DNA from: Tubiluchus corallicola
Taxonomy: Eukaryota; Priapulida; Priapulimorpha; Priapulimorphida; Tubiluchidae
Length of the DNA stretch: 60,000 nucleotides
Direction: 5' to 3'
Assembly: GCA_030141605.1 (NCBI GenBank)
Contig: JAQGDQ010000009.1
Location: 281,001 to 341,000 of the forward strand
Shown here: in pieces, positions 53,501 through 60,000 of the stretch
Numbering within the stretch: position 1 is the first letter of the stretch
Layout: every line of letters starts with the position of its first letter
Made by a program: the position numbers and the translations under genes
The notes under the pieces: model-generated
The model's input: only the letters and a program-made list of their open reading frames with translations
Databases searched by the model: none
Told to the model about the DNA's origin: nothing

Positions 53501-56500
53501 AGACTGCATTATGCCTACATGAAAACCTTTTACATCCCAAGTTGTACTCTTTATTTAAATCACACAACCTTGTAATGATTAGACTTCAGTTTGCTATTTA
53601 TGTTTAATATCCCTCTGTTCAAGAACACTTCAACTTTTAAGGTGTTATATAACTCCTTATCATATGCAAACTGTACACAATAATATACTTGAGTGAAAAT
53701 GATGTTTTATACTAGCACCAAACTGTACACAATAATATACTTGAGTGAAAATGATGTTTTATACTAGCAGCAAACTGTAAACAATAATATACTTAAGTGA
53801 AAATGATGTTTTATACTAGCATCAAACTGTACACAATAATATACTTAAGTGAAAATGATGTTTTATATTAGCATCAGCTAGAAAGATTAGAACTGAGAGA
53901 AAGCAGCAGGCATTTGGAAGTCGGCACTAGACAAAGGCTTCAAAAACCAGCTACATCGAACGTCACTCCTGGCCGTTTTATTGACTACAAGGGTGCCGAA
54001 CCCATAGGAGCAACACCTGTGGCACACCTACATAAATATTTATCAAAAGAAAATGGAGGCGAAGACGATTTTGATAACTACTTTTATGAAGGTTTTATAT
54101 TTACTATTATGCATAGCATCCAGGAAGGTCCAGGAAAAATGCTTCCTGCAAATTCTTTAATAAAACTTAAATTACAAGTTAAAAAGGCATGAAAATTTAA
54201 CAGAATAACAACGAATATATGTATGTTATACAAAAAGAAAATGTAATTGTAAGTTTTCAATTTCATTTTTATGAGTATTTTAAAAATGTGATGTTTCTGT
54301 GTTGTATTTCCACAACACAGAAAAGAAATTCCAAAATTTACTGTTTTCAGTAAATAAGATAAACGCGTTTTGATTTTTTTGTTATGAATATAATTTGAAA
54401 AAACCCTAACTTAAATCATCTAGATTTTGGCCTATGGGAGAGCTCTCGGGGAGTGTATCCCACAGGAAAAACCAAAGATGTTGTAAAATGAAAGAAGTTT
54501 TGCTTCAAGAAGGGGCTAAATTAATTCAGGATTTAATCAATTGTGAACTATGCTTTGCAACTGAATGAAATAACACAAAAGACACATAGAACAGTTTTTC
54601 TAAACAGTGTAGATAAAGGAAATGTCAAAGGCTAGGTTATTTTTCATTTAAAACAAATTTTGGAATTTTTTTTTCTTTATTGTGGAAATGCAATTTTAAA
54701 ATTCACATTATTAAAAAACTCAGCCAAAATGTCATATGAAACTTGCAACAAAATTTTTTTGTGTTTCTTGTTATTCTGTTTAAATTTTTATGCTTTTTAT
54801 ACTTGTAATTTTTGTTTTATTAAAGGAAAACTGGACAGTGATATAGACTTTAGTACAAAATAAAGTATGCTGTAATATATTAAAAACTACGACAGGTTTT
54901 TTTAAATCAAAGCTTAGATTAAATAGTAATTACTTCGTATAGTCAAATTTTGTTCAACTTTCTAAGCTGAGCGAGACTGAGCGAATCCACTAAGACTGCA
55001 AAGGCATCTTTTTGTCACATTAGGTGACCAACAAATAGGTGCGGTACCGTGATAAGCATGATCCCGAACATGTGTGTTCGTCGGTGATATCAGTGTGACG
55101 TAGAGCTCATTTTCGTTACATCACATACGCAAACGTGCTTGACTGTGCAGAGAAGATGCCTACCATTGCACAAACTGTGGTTAGTTTGAGGCATAAGTGA
55201 TTGCTGTGTTCGGTTACCGTTAATTAACTTTCCAAGGTAATTATTTAAATACTAGATACAATTGCTAATGTTTATAGGCAAGAAAATGTTTATTTTGAAC
55301 AGTAAATTAAAATGAGATTCGGTCTAATCAATCATCCGGTTTTCCTTTAATGCAGGTAATGTTTTTTTCTGGACGACCCTACATTTGCTTCAGTTTCTAC
55401 AGTGTATTGAAATTTTGTAGTGGATTTACTACAAAGGTTGCTGTTACATGCTCACCTTTTTACTGGTCATCATAAGATTATGTTATATGTGTATTAGCTA
55501 TGTTTGGGTCGCATTGAAGTCATCATTCAGAGATAAATACCTATTCATTGATTTGTAACGTAATCGAAGTTAGTGTCTCCATCTGTTTACTCGGGTATCC
55601 AAATAATTACGCACATTGTTTATTATCCGTGTTCATTACCAAAGCCTAATATTTCTACATGGTTCCAACAATTATAACGCAGGCATTATTTATAACACGA
55701 TATCCATTGTTACAGAATTCGAAATTTAAATACCTGATTCTGTTGCACATTTGTACAGCAGACTACTAGCAGACTATTAAGTGCTGCATTTGCTGCCCCG
55801 AGGCTAATAGCCAGCGAGTGATATTGCAGACACTTTTCAGGGCTTTATGAAAATTTCTTGTAGCTTTTTAAACTTGTCATTTACCAGTAGCCCTAAAGTG
55901 CCACAAATGACTAAATTTTTATTATTTTAGTATTTTGCAGTAGCTTTTGTGTTGTGGTGCCATTTAAACTGTAATACTGTGTCGCGATTTTGCAAAATTA
56001 ATCAGTAAAATTGTTTGAAATTGTTATGGTGTCATCTTTTTTTGGAATTGTGTATACTGCTTAGTGTATACTGGAAGTTTAGTGAAAGCTAGTCATCTTT
56101 TTAATGCATGTATTATGTAAATTGCGTCAAAATATTTGTGTTTGTTAGATAGTCTGCATTATACCTTCTAGGTGATGAGTGTGATGGAGAATATGATCAT
56201 TACTATGACGATAGACAATATCAGGAAGATCCTCAGGTAGCACCTTCCCAGTTTCCAATAGGACAGTATCCATATCATGGAGCATATGCTGCTGCTTATG
56301 GACAGGTATTTATAACATTTAGAAAATATTTATTTTTAATAAATATGCACTTGCAACCATAATCCAGGAATATTTCTATCCAGTATGTAATTTTTAAAGA
56401 GAGTTAATAAATCTGGTGTAGTTGTTGATAGGGTGATGCTTGTCAGCGTCGCTCGATTACCTGCTAATGTACAAGGTATAAATTCTTAATAAATGAAAGA

Positions 56501-59500
56501 TTAGAAATTTATCATTCTACGATACAAGAAGCAATGCATTTTTTCTCAGTTTCTCAATTTTGATTACAACTAAAAACCATGGGGATGTGGATGGTATGGT
56601 GTTGTGTGTTGTGGGTGATATTGCGTAGGTAGTGTGGTTTATGTGGCATGAGTGGTGTGTTTGTTGTTATTGTGGATTGATGTACAAAATTCTTTTGTGG
56701 GATTTGTTTAGTTTAATATGATTTCTACAGTACTGAGCTACTAACATGGGCAATTATGCTTTTTAAGTTATATATTTTGTTTTACATTTTCTTTCTAATT
56801 ACTTTTTATAAAAATTATTAATATTATCATTATCATATCTTAGTTATCGTATTATGAATTTTCTTAGTTTCTGTTTTAAATTATTTGAGTATACTATTAC
56901 ATCATATTGTATACATAGATCCCAGCTGTTGACGCTTCAGGAGTACCCTACCCCGGACACCCACAAGCACACTATGCTACTGGTCCACACCCAGGGTATC
57001 CATCTAGTCACATGGTTCAACCGAACGCATTGTTTAATTACTATCCTGCTGCACGCGGTGCGAGTCCACTAATGCCTGCTGGAGTGCCTGCTCCAATAAT
57101 GCAGAGTACGGGACCGAATCCGCTTATTCAAGGGACATCCACATTTGGGTACTATCCTCCTGCAAGACCGGGAACTGTGACAGGTTGGTATTTAGAATTG
57201 CTGTAAGTTTTCTACTGTAGTTTGTCCTGTGTTGGTAAATCATTTTTGTTTAAACCTTGCACATCGTATCATCAAACTATGTAACTATTTTACAATTTTC
57301 GTGTTTGACACATGTTGTGAACATTAGTCTTCTCTATGTAAACAACACTTGGAGCAAAGTGAGTAACCACATTGTTTTGTTACAAACGTTGTAACGTCAC
57401 ACATTGTTCATCGTAAACCAAATAGTGTCGTACGTAATACTTCTGGTTAAAATGCACGTCTTTACTTTGCCGTTGGTGATTTTGTTTGTTATGAAAATAA
57501 GTTTTCTAAGTTCTTATATATGTCTCTTTTTTTCACACACTGACTTGGTTGTTATTGTACAAAATATAAAGCCTTTATTCTAGGTGTGAGAATAGGTTTT
57601 AAAAGTGAAAATAAGTCTTATTTCACATCATTGCTTCCTCAAGATTATTGCATGAGTGACACAGAAATTACAGGGATATAAAATATTCTTTACATGGAAA
57701 ACATCCTGCAGCTGGTTTTTTAATGAAAATAGCTGATTAGTGGTGCTAAATTATTGATAATGTAGGTGTAAAACTGAATTATTTGCCAGCTGGTAATGAT
57801 CATATCGTTTTGGAATATCGCCAACAGTTAGATAACTGGATTATGTAGATTATTCTCATTAACGATCAGGATTAGTTAATGTCGTGAACTGTTAGCTGAT
57901 TATAACACGTCCTGATGACAAGCTTTTATTCAGGTCTCTCTTTCACTGATGCTACGAACTTACCCCACTTTCAATTTCCACATGGACAAGGCTTTATGTC
58001 TAACACGAGTTCCACAACTTCCCTCAGCAATGTAGCCTCTACTTCTACACTAACTGCTACTTTACGTAAGTACATTCATAGTTGTTTATCCCCTTCAGAT
58101 TTCTTTGTTTTTCAGTAGTTATGCTAGTATACCTAGTATACTCTTAATGCACAAGAAAACACTTCATAAATAAGGCTTAAAAATTCGCTTGAAATTTTGT
58201 GTTACTTATGTGCTGTCTTACTGCATACAGAGCTTGTATTAGCAGTATTGTTGTATAAAACTTGTAAACTTGAATTTGATTAGCATTAAATGCGGCCATT
58301 TTAACTGCAAATCAATTGAAACCAATTTTGATAACATTGCATAAAGTTTGAAAAAATAATCAGAACATTCGTGGCACTTTCTTCCCTAATTAATCAAAGA
58401 TTTAAATTTCTTTATGTTGTCAATAAGATTAATTGTGTGTTTTTTTTTGAATTAGTGGTGCACACTGGAATGGCGATGCAGTGCCATTTTACCAGATGGC
58501 ATGAATATTTTAAATTATTAAAAATTTCTTTCTCAATTACATTCTTTCTTTCTTCTTCAATTACAATTACTAGTCTTTCAAAGGTAAGTAAGCGTCATAC
58601 TAAATAATATAACTTTGTTCGGAAAGTTCTTTGGGGTATACTTTAAAATTCCCTTTTCTTTCCCATTAAACAAATTTATTTGTCAGTTATCCATGTTAAA
58701 AGCCTCGAGTGCTGTAATCAGAAAATATTGCAGAGTGGAATTACTGGTGATTTTTTTAAACTTCATTGGTTTTTTTTTGTTCAATGCTTTCATCATTTTG
58801 TAATAGTGTGTGTGAGTAAGAATCTTAAATCTAGTTTTAAGAGGAGTTTTTGTGTAGTAACTATAACTCTCCACGCAAGCATTTGGAAATTTTAAATGTC
58901 TTTTTGTCTTTGAAATAGATTTGTAGACTATGTCCCTATTTTGTTTTCACTTTTTTACTAGATAGAAATAAAATCTTGGCAGTTCATATGCTTTTAATGT
59001 TATCAGAATAAGTGCAAAAGTATGTGGTAACTGGTTTTATCAAACTATTTATGACTCTGCCATTTTTTTAGCAGCTACAACAATTTCAACAGCAGACACC
59101 AAGCCTCAAATTACAACGGTACCAGCGATGATCACTGCATCCTCTAGTAAGTTAACTGGCTTCTTTTGCTGTTTTCATTTGCCAACCTGTAACTTTTCAT
59201 TGGTTACATTTGTATTTGCATAAGAAACGGTTTTCACATTGCATGTTTTAAAATGTATTAGCATGCTTAAATAAAATAGAAATCAACAGTTGCGGTCATA
59301 TGCCTAAGCTGTTTTTGTCTCAACGCCAGAAAAAAACTGCTAGGGTGTTGGTTAAGGAAATTGAATTTGTGTCAATAAACTGTCATTTTAAAGTTGGGGA
59401 ATTTTTTAAATCGTTATGCCAATTTTCGTGTTACTAGAGGCGTAATTCATGTTTTAGGTAATGGTTTTAGTTTAAAAGCCTTGGTTAATTTGCAATAAAC

Positions 59501-59636
59501 TATTGATACTATGAAAGTAATGCAATTTTTCTAGGTTCAGGAAGTCATAAGTTTCAGATAGCTTTACCACCGGATTACAAACCACCGGTTGTGCAAGCAT
59601 CACCTACGGCTAGCATCAAAATTCAACCTAGCCTTG
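26504..59636 (+). CDS. RANBP2: E3 SUMO-protein ligase RanBP2 / nucleoporin Nup358, N-terminal part, 3'-truncated by window edge
   Basis: Nup358 forms the cytoplasmic filaments of the nuclear pore and binds Ran-GTP, SUMO-RanGAP1 and importins. Twenty-four exons join in frame: 26504-26575, 27272-27497, 27731-27777, 27940-27999, 28456-28686, 30185-30342, 31250-31382, 31976-32147, 32391-32476, 49599-49743, 49992-50081, 50392-50653, 50792-51016, 51594-51792, 52059-52175, 52406-52472, 52763-52977, 53157-53333, 53878-54091, 56172-56305, 56919-57183, 57934-58065, 59072-59146, 59535-59636 (about 1,201 codons). The start MFRTKKDVDEHVSDI and the TPR exon (NVAKLYYGVKEYEAAKRYL, then DTEKAIECYKRS) match the Nup358 N-terminus. 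Further matches are QLYMYSAILLLK, RLSQTGHM and PETLCVLDTMAFVYATVYT in the helical domain. From about residue 750 it becomes low-complexity and rich in Pro/Tyr/Gly/Ser/Thr, with a conserved FQIALPP near the edge. Ran-binding, zinc-finger, SUMO-ligase and cyclophilin parts would lie to the right. The 17.1 kb intron 9 hosts three other genes. Confidence 0.95.
28036..28314. mobile_element. MITE-like element in RANBP2 intron 4
   Basis: The left end GGCGAGTTTAGACTAGCA and the reverse complement of the right end, GGCGCATTTAGACCAGCA, match at 15 of 18 positions. This defines a 279-bp non-coding unit with terminal inverted repeats. The interior is richer in GC than the intron and full of short self-complementary pieces (GCAAATGCGAGC, CACTGCGAGAAGTG, TTTGCAAAC). 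TTAT occurs beside both ends, one base off on the right, as a possible target duplication. It has no coding capacity, so it would depend on a transposase elsewhere. It ends 141 nt before RANBP2 exon 5. Superfamily not assigned. Confidence 0.6.
32477..33605 (+). other. RANBP2 intron 9, left segment
   Basis: Between RANBP2 exon 9 and the 3' end of the nested zinc-finger gene. AT-rich with no coding signal; no repeat recognised. Confidence 0.55.
33606..33611 (-). terminator. Poly(A) signal AATAAA for the zinc-finger gene
   Basis: TTTATT on the plus strand reads AATAAA on the minus strand, 40 nt downstream of the zinc-finger stop codon. It is the first canonical hexamer in the 3' UTR; placement is reasonable, but use is not shown. 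Confidence 0.5.
33651..36662 (-). CDS. C2H2 zinc-finger protein (seven fingers, acidic C-terminal tail), nested antisense in RANBP2 intron 9
   Basis: Four exons join in frame: 36662-36616, 36155-36027, 35551-34550 and 34278-33651, giving 601 residues. All borders are GT-AG, and the exon 2/3 junction falls inside finger 1: the CxxC and first His are in exon 2 and the last His is in exon 3, which strongly supports the splice. Fingers start at HTCNQC, YECGSC, FKCEKC, QECAEC, HKCSVC, AICQKC (loose spacing) and YTCKEC; linkers are long and divergent rather than TGEKP, unlike KRAB-type arrays. The N-terminus is short (MSRTNHITSLEKQLAR) with no ZAD, KRAB or BTB domain. The C-terminal 210 residues are acidic and contain four psi-K-x-E motifs. 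Likely a sequence-specific DNA-binding transcription factor; the target is unknown and I recognise no orthologue. A poly(A) signal lies 40 nt past the stop. Confidence 0.85.
34443..34483. repeat. Inverted repeat with 4-nt loop in the last intron of the zinc-finger gene
   Basis: ACTAGTAGCTGTTATGCT (34443-34460) pairs with AGCATAACGTGCTACTAGT (34465-34483), with one bulged base and one mismatch around a GTCT loop. A compact stem of about 17 pairs. Confidence 0.8.
36663..38785 (+). other. RANBP2 intron 9, between the zinc-finger gene and the orphan exon
   Basis: Upstream of the zinc-finger start on the minus strand and of the 38786 exon on the plus strand, so both promoters should be here. I could not identify core promoter elements or repeats. 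Confidence 0.5.
38786..38957 (+). CDS. Unassigned coding-like exon with consensus splice donor in RANBP2 intron 9
   Basis: An ATG opens a frame starting MSNPFKVQEIYAHRQRLQ. It runs 57 codons to AGTGTG|GTAAGC, a strong donor; without splicing the frame stops at 38980 (64 codons). The peptide is not low-complexity and ends RQILEAFSNESV. I do not recognise the family. Three readings are possible: (a) the first exon of a small gene, perhaps ending in a nearby exon such as one after the CTACAG at about 39590; (b) an alternative 5' exon of RANBP2, because the donor is in phase 0 and RANBP2 exon 10 (49599) begins in phase 0; (c) a complete 64-residue peptide. Two cilium genes lie downstream, which is weak context for a cilium or sperm role. 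No upstream TATA box was identified. Confidence 0.4.
38981..40120 (+). other. RANBP2 intron 9, between the orphan exon and CFAP99
   Basis: AT-rich, no convincing exon. Runs of the GATCACGATCG/TTGCAATCA type near 39670-40030 resemble each other, but I could not define a repeat unit. Confidence 0.45.
40121..40126 (-). terminator. Possible poly(A) signal for CFAP99
   Basis: AATAAA on the minus strand about 360 nt downstream of the CFAP99 stop. Other A/T-rich variants lie nearer, so this assignment is tentative. Confidence 0.25.
40486..42324 (-). CDS. CFAP99: Cilia- and flagella-associated protein 99 (intronless, nested in RANBP2 intron 9)
   Basis: A single 612-codon exon. The first 135 residues match the globular N-terminal part of CFAP99: a GCVRFSKIIDVAITEF helix, DEFGFRNFCEVL, then WCEAYEETYVEETFVAPLLKW. 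Next comes a basic, proline-containing linker (RTFKLTQQKARRILIPEP). The rest is a long Glu/Lys/Gln-rich coiled coil from about residue 200 to 590, with the conserved block SGIGLLTEMSLAELRQRL near residues 455-475. CFAP99 is a poorly studied protein of motile cilia and flagella. The vertebrate protein has about 25-30 more residues before the first match. Here the ATG is directly preceded by a pyrimidine-containing stretch ending CAG, so a short upstream exon may supply the true N-terminus. The rest has no introns, unlike the vertebrate gene. It is divergent from DRC7, 2.9 kb away. Confidence 0.88.
   Translation of the reverse strand: MSRCPEQHLVTVFAKTALQQGDRQLVQEIFLGCVRFSKIIDVAITEFVTRINRKKPPKTELCFYKVLIYLLIFRMDEFGFRNFCEVLKAVESELLNNFFSFLTSEHNLKIILVPKWCEAYEETYVEETFVAPLLKWRSNIQKYFQKRVAQSSLKTISVLPSTKIRTFKLTQQKARRILIPEPIHSLKPSKPVPTTAYDSPKEELLLSQARHHNRENAQKLYDTAQKKQMRCANPEKSERTRAIIDNIQNDREEKLKYEKTRYKSAVEDPMPNVNIAAILRETQTFRKNEELKQRKLNDLVRGHQSDDVYLQRELEMKKSDLETQHADQKRKVLHGKISHEAAILAHKNACMEKKEMVFKMKLEASELLEKYWEERQEAENEMKKLVSTIITSQKQDIGKAKEKLQNYKRQIVQQVKEEQQALMQQALDEAEEDMKKRAAIIQEIRALETTPICRFKPLDFTETSGIGLLTEMSLAELRQRLADLQIKKEEERQEKQNYIQATKQQKELLIKNTLEELAMYRAEKRKEVEKPTVPVDHDKNVEIQELEKQLLEKREKRRQIEYASTESVVQNFQRKRFPKLKKETVAEKRWQELQNTRNGIKQLTSKDLNVTV
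42325..45272. other. Divergent spacer between CFAP99 and DRC7
   Basis: A 2.9 kb spacer that must hold separate promoters for both cilium genes. It contains the CT-rich microsatellite and related A/T-rich motifs in inverted orientation on either side (42670-42770 and 43915-44030). The last 300 nt before DRC7 are richer in CpG (CGCGCATTAAG, TTTCGCGATTCC), which suits a promoter. No TATA box assigned. Confidence 0.5.
42826..43085. repeat. CT-rich simple-sequence tract, mostly (CT)n
   Basis: Mostly CTCTCTCT with CCC and TTT interruptions over about 260 bp. The Arg/Glu-rich and Leu/Ser-rich frames over it are artefacts. Confidence 0.95.
45273..47897 (+). CDS. DRC7: Dynein regulatory complex subunit 7 (CCDC135 / lobo), complete single-exon gene
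   Basis: DRC7 is part of the nexin-dynein regulatory complex, which links outer doublets and controls flagellar bending. The 874-codon uninterrupted frame matches the length of animal DRC7. Order: an acidic disordered N-terminus (1-60); HYPHSYRFNTPRDLLVMEYA; a Cys-rich stretch (LCPLNECRCEKFVCTTIRP); a transglutaminase-like fold with GHCFEYSTVLCSLLIGMGYNA (Cys172), VHSWVLVLPG (His286) and FFIEPTTG (Glu305 at the usual Asp site); WVNLLVISRRDFELRCPQGKK; then a C-terminal helical region (about 690-870). It has its own start and stop and an AATAAA 190 nt after the stop. It lies on the same strand as its host RANBP2, so it needs its own promoter. No frameshift or stop interrupts it, and codon use looks constrained, so it appears functional. 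Absence of introns is unusual, since vertebrate DRC7 has many. Confidence 0.96.
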   Translation: MEQVLEVDKPETQKENAESVLDKSGEEGDVESGAEGTDVHDDSNEAEVSPQQPQIPSMPSKSFEHYPHSYRFNTPRDLLVMEYAENFRRQYILLFKDRKPLLLCPLNECRCEKFVCTTIRPTCIPYEGIYDYDKCAEFVSDFLNYELLTPPTEVPTMLKSPTTVLQDQSGHCFEYSTVLCSLLIGMGYNAYVVSGYATKEICFMDENITKCPYGEETTLVKTAGKKVTSKKYIIKPPKDLTSKFESRQEEKRLADKKARDEKVRLELEELRRRPTVYDELIGMRVHSWVLVLPGRREVPEPFFIEPTTGQARASDDCNYLGIESVWNHKNYWVNMQDCSSGLGGMIYDLGDCRKWEFMFPSSDKTLYETDDGALIGQDTYGYDEEFGDVEKFIDLPQSWVNLLVISRRDFELRCPQGKKTKLYYKTKYEKFAPYYLENGLIEKFSYYDDTDYTKLIQVKEIFANRADSLCKKVTDPNTGYITEYFNPGKRSALKEYCYCLEPNSNISSPSTEMDRTMLLYNVSTMMGRTMFFYSHVRPDGLVKREEKGMTMTEYFEKNPDFLKSRLVKFGKKVKVFGPASEADKRPILYIKECFERNPDKAPCEDIAEKVFDIANDTMKVTYHHDPDSITAAFREFVKPPNIEEKTYKAVDMTHYTVEYQLDPHKPKLSNLELYQQFEKLMKDETRSIFMCRVSEDEVLTILTERRRDEVTSELDTSIYDVDRNIEARHLRLARALQEQEDKAREKEMDTDYLSPYITQMGVIPETMTRTKAQKLKEQCLHEFKKRMFDKANTIQAKFDQETDDLQKKQQWYQQNQGTTTKEDEEEYLSYCSEAMFRIHILEHRLNRFKESAPAKYAAQEQKLQSDPRLRDYLI
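48087..48092 (+). terminator. Poly(A) signal AATAAA for DRC7
   Basis: AATAAA lies 190 nt after the DRC7 stop and is followed within 40 nt by a T/G-rich stretch (TGTGTGTCTCG), the expected arrangement for 3'-end formation. Confidence 0.6.
49071..49126. repeat. Imperfect 18-bp inverted repeat
   Basis: CTTCTCCAGTGTAAACAT (49071-49088) and ATGTTTACACTACAGAAG (49109-49126) pair at 16 of 18 positions around a 20-nt loop. Confidence 0.8.
53667..53874 (+). repeat. 52-bp minisatellite, four copies, abutting a splice acceptor
   Basis: Units start at 53667, 53719, 53771 and 53823, exactly 52 bp apart, each beginning CAAACTGTA and ending TACTAGCA or TATTAGCA plus two bases. Copies differ at only a few positions (GAG/AAG, TACACA/TAAACA). 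Where a fifth unit would begin (53875), the sequence is CAG, the acceptor of RANBP2 exon 19. Confidence 0.97.
54092..56171 (+). other. RANBP2 intron 19 (2.1 kb)
   Basis: It opens with a weak donor (GAAG|GTTTTA), and the exon frame stays open for about 32 more codons to a stop at 54190-54192. The rest is AT-rich; 54960-55200 is relatively rich in CpG. No exon found between FYEG and DECDGEYDHYYDD, which join in frame. Confidence 0.6.
59072..59074 (+). promoter_or_regulatory. NAGNAG tandem splice acceptor of RANBP2 exon 23
   Basis: TTTTTTTAGCAG offers two acceptors 3 nt apart, at 59072 and 59075. Both keep frame: the first adds one Ala before Thr-Thr-Ile, the second omits one residue. Confidence 0.6.
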
Positions 59637-60000
59637 GTATGGTCAGATTTGCACATGTGCATGTAGCTGAAAACTTTGAAAACAATTTAATATCGTTGGT
59701 AATACTTAGGGTCATACTAATGCGGTGTATGTGATCCTAATTAGTTAATTATTTAATTGGTTAACTAATTAATATAGTTGCATAAAATCAGAGTGTTTTC
59801 TCAATCATAAGAATTAAATCTAATACAAAAAAGTAGTGAAAAAATTAATTCTTGGTCAGAGTTTGACCATGAGGACATAGTCGTTTATTGTCTAAATGCA
59901 ATGAATTTGTTTGAAAGCTTTAAGAAAAGGAAAAAGCTTGGATACCGTTCTATTAATGATTGCAAAGCAATCGATTAGCACTTGACTGCTAAGTCCTAAG
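59637..60000 (+). other. RANBP2 intron 24 (right edge)
   Basis: Begins with GTATGG after the codon fragment CTT-G. Non-coding AT-rich sequence to the window end; the host gene continues beyond. Confidence 0.6.

Noticed and set aside
54960-55200. CpG-richer stretch considered as a tRNA or internal promoter
   Set aside because: No A/B-box arrangement or cloverleaf found; left as part of intron 19.
58371-58895. Cluster of 60-78 codon frames in RANBP2 intron 22
   Set aside because: AT-rich, Phe/Lys-rich chance frames; flanking RANBP2 exons join in frame without them.

Overview
The window is a 60 kb piece of an AT-rich, intron-rich animal (metazoan) nuclear genome. All confirmed introns are GT-AG spliceosomal introns, and reading frame is kept across 17 exons of one gene and 24 of another. 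The gene set includes CstF-77 and RanBP2/Nup358, plus two axonemal genes that imply motile cilia or flagellate sperm. It looks like an invertebrate, but I cannot name the phylum from the sequence alone.

Layout. (1) 1437-22733, minus strand: CSTF3 (cleavage stimulation factor 77 kDa subunit, Su(f)), 17 exons seen. The C-terminal exons lie off the left edge. Its third intron is 12.2 kb and carries a degenerate tandem repeat. (2) 22734-26503: intergenic region between the head-to-head genes CSTF3 and RANBP2, holding a 306-bp (AGT)n array, a perfect hairpin and a CA-rich tract. (3) 26504-59636, plus strand: RANBP2 (Nup358), 24 exons covering the N-terminal TPR and helical region and the start of the disordered region. 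The Ran-binding and other C-terminal domains lie off the right edge.

RANBP2 intron 9 (32477-49598, 17.1 kb) is the most interesting stretch. It contains three complete genes. One is a four-exon C2H2 zinc-finger gene on the opposite strand (36662-33651), with seven fingers and an acidic tail carrying four SUMO-consensus motifs. The second is CFAP99 on the opposite strand (42324-40486), essentially single-exon. The third is DRC7/CCDC135 on the same strand (45273-47897), a complete 874-codon single exon. A further unexplained coding-like exon with a consensus donor (38786-38957) ends in the same phase and junction context as RANBP2 exon 9, so it could be an alternative first exon or a separate small gene.

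Functionally, CSTF3 (mRNA 3'-end processing) and RANBP2 (nuclear pore cytoplasmic filaments) are housekeeping genes. CFAP99 and DRC7 are motile-cilium genes, and their lack of introns in such an intron-rich setting suggests that they arose as retrogenes. Other structures worth attention are a 4 x 52-bp minisatellite that abuts a RANBP2 splice acceptor, a NAGNAG acceptor, a MITE-like element with terminal inverted repeats, and several hairpins. I found no tRNA, rRNA or CRISPR, and no intact transposon coding sequence.
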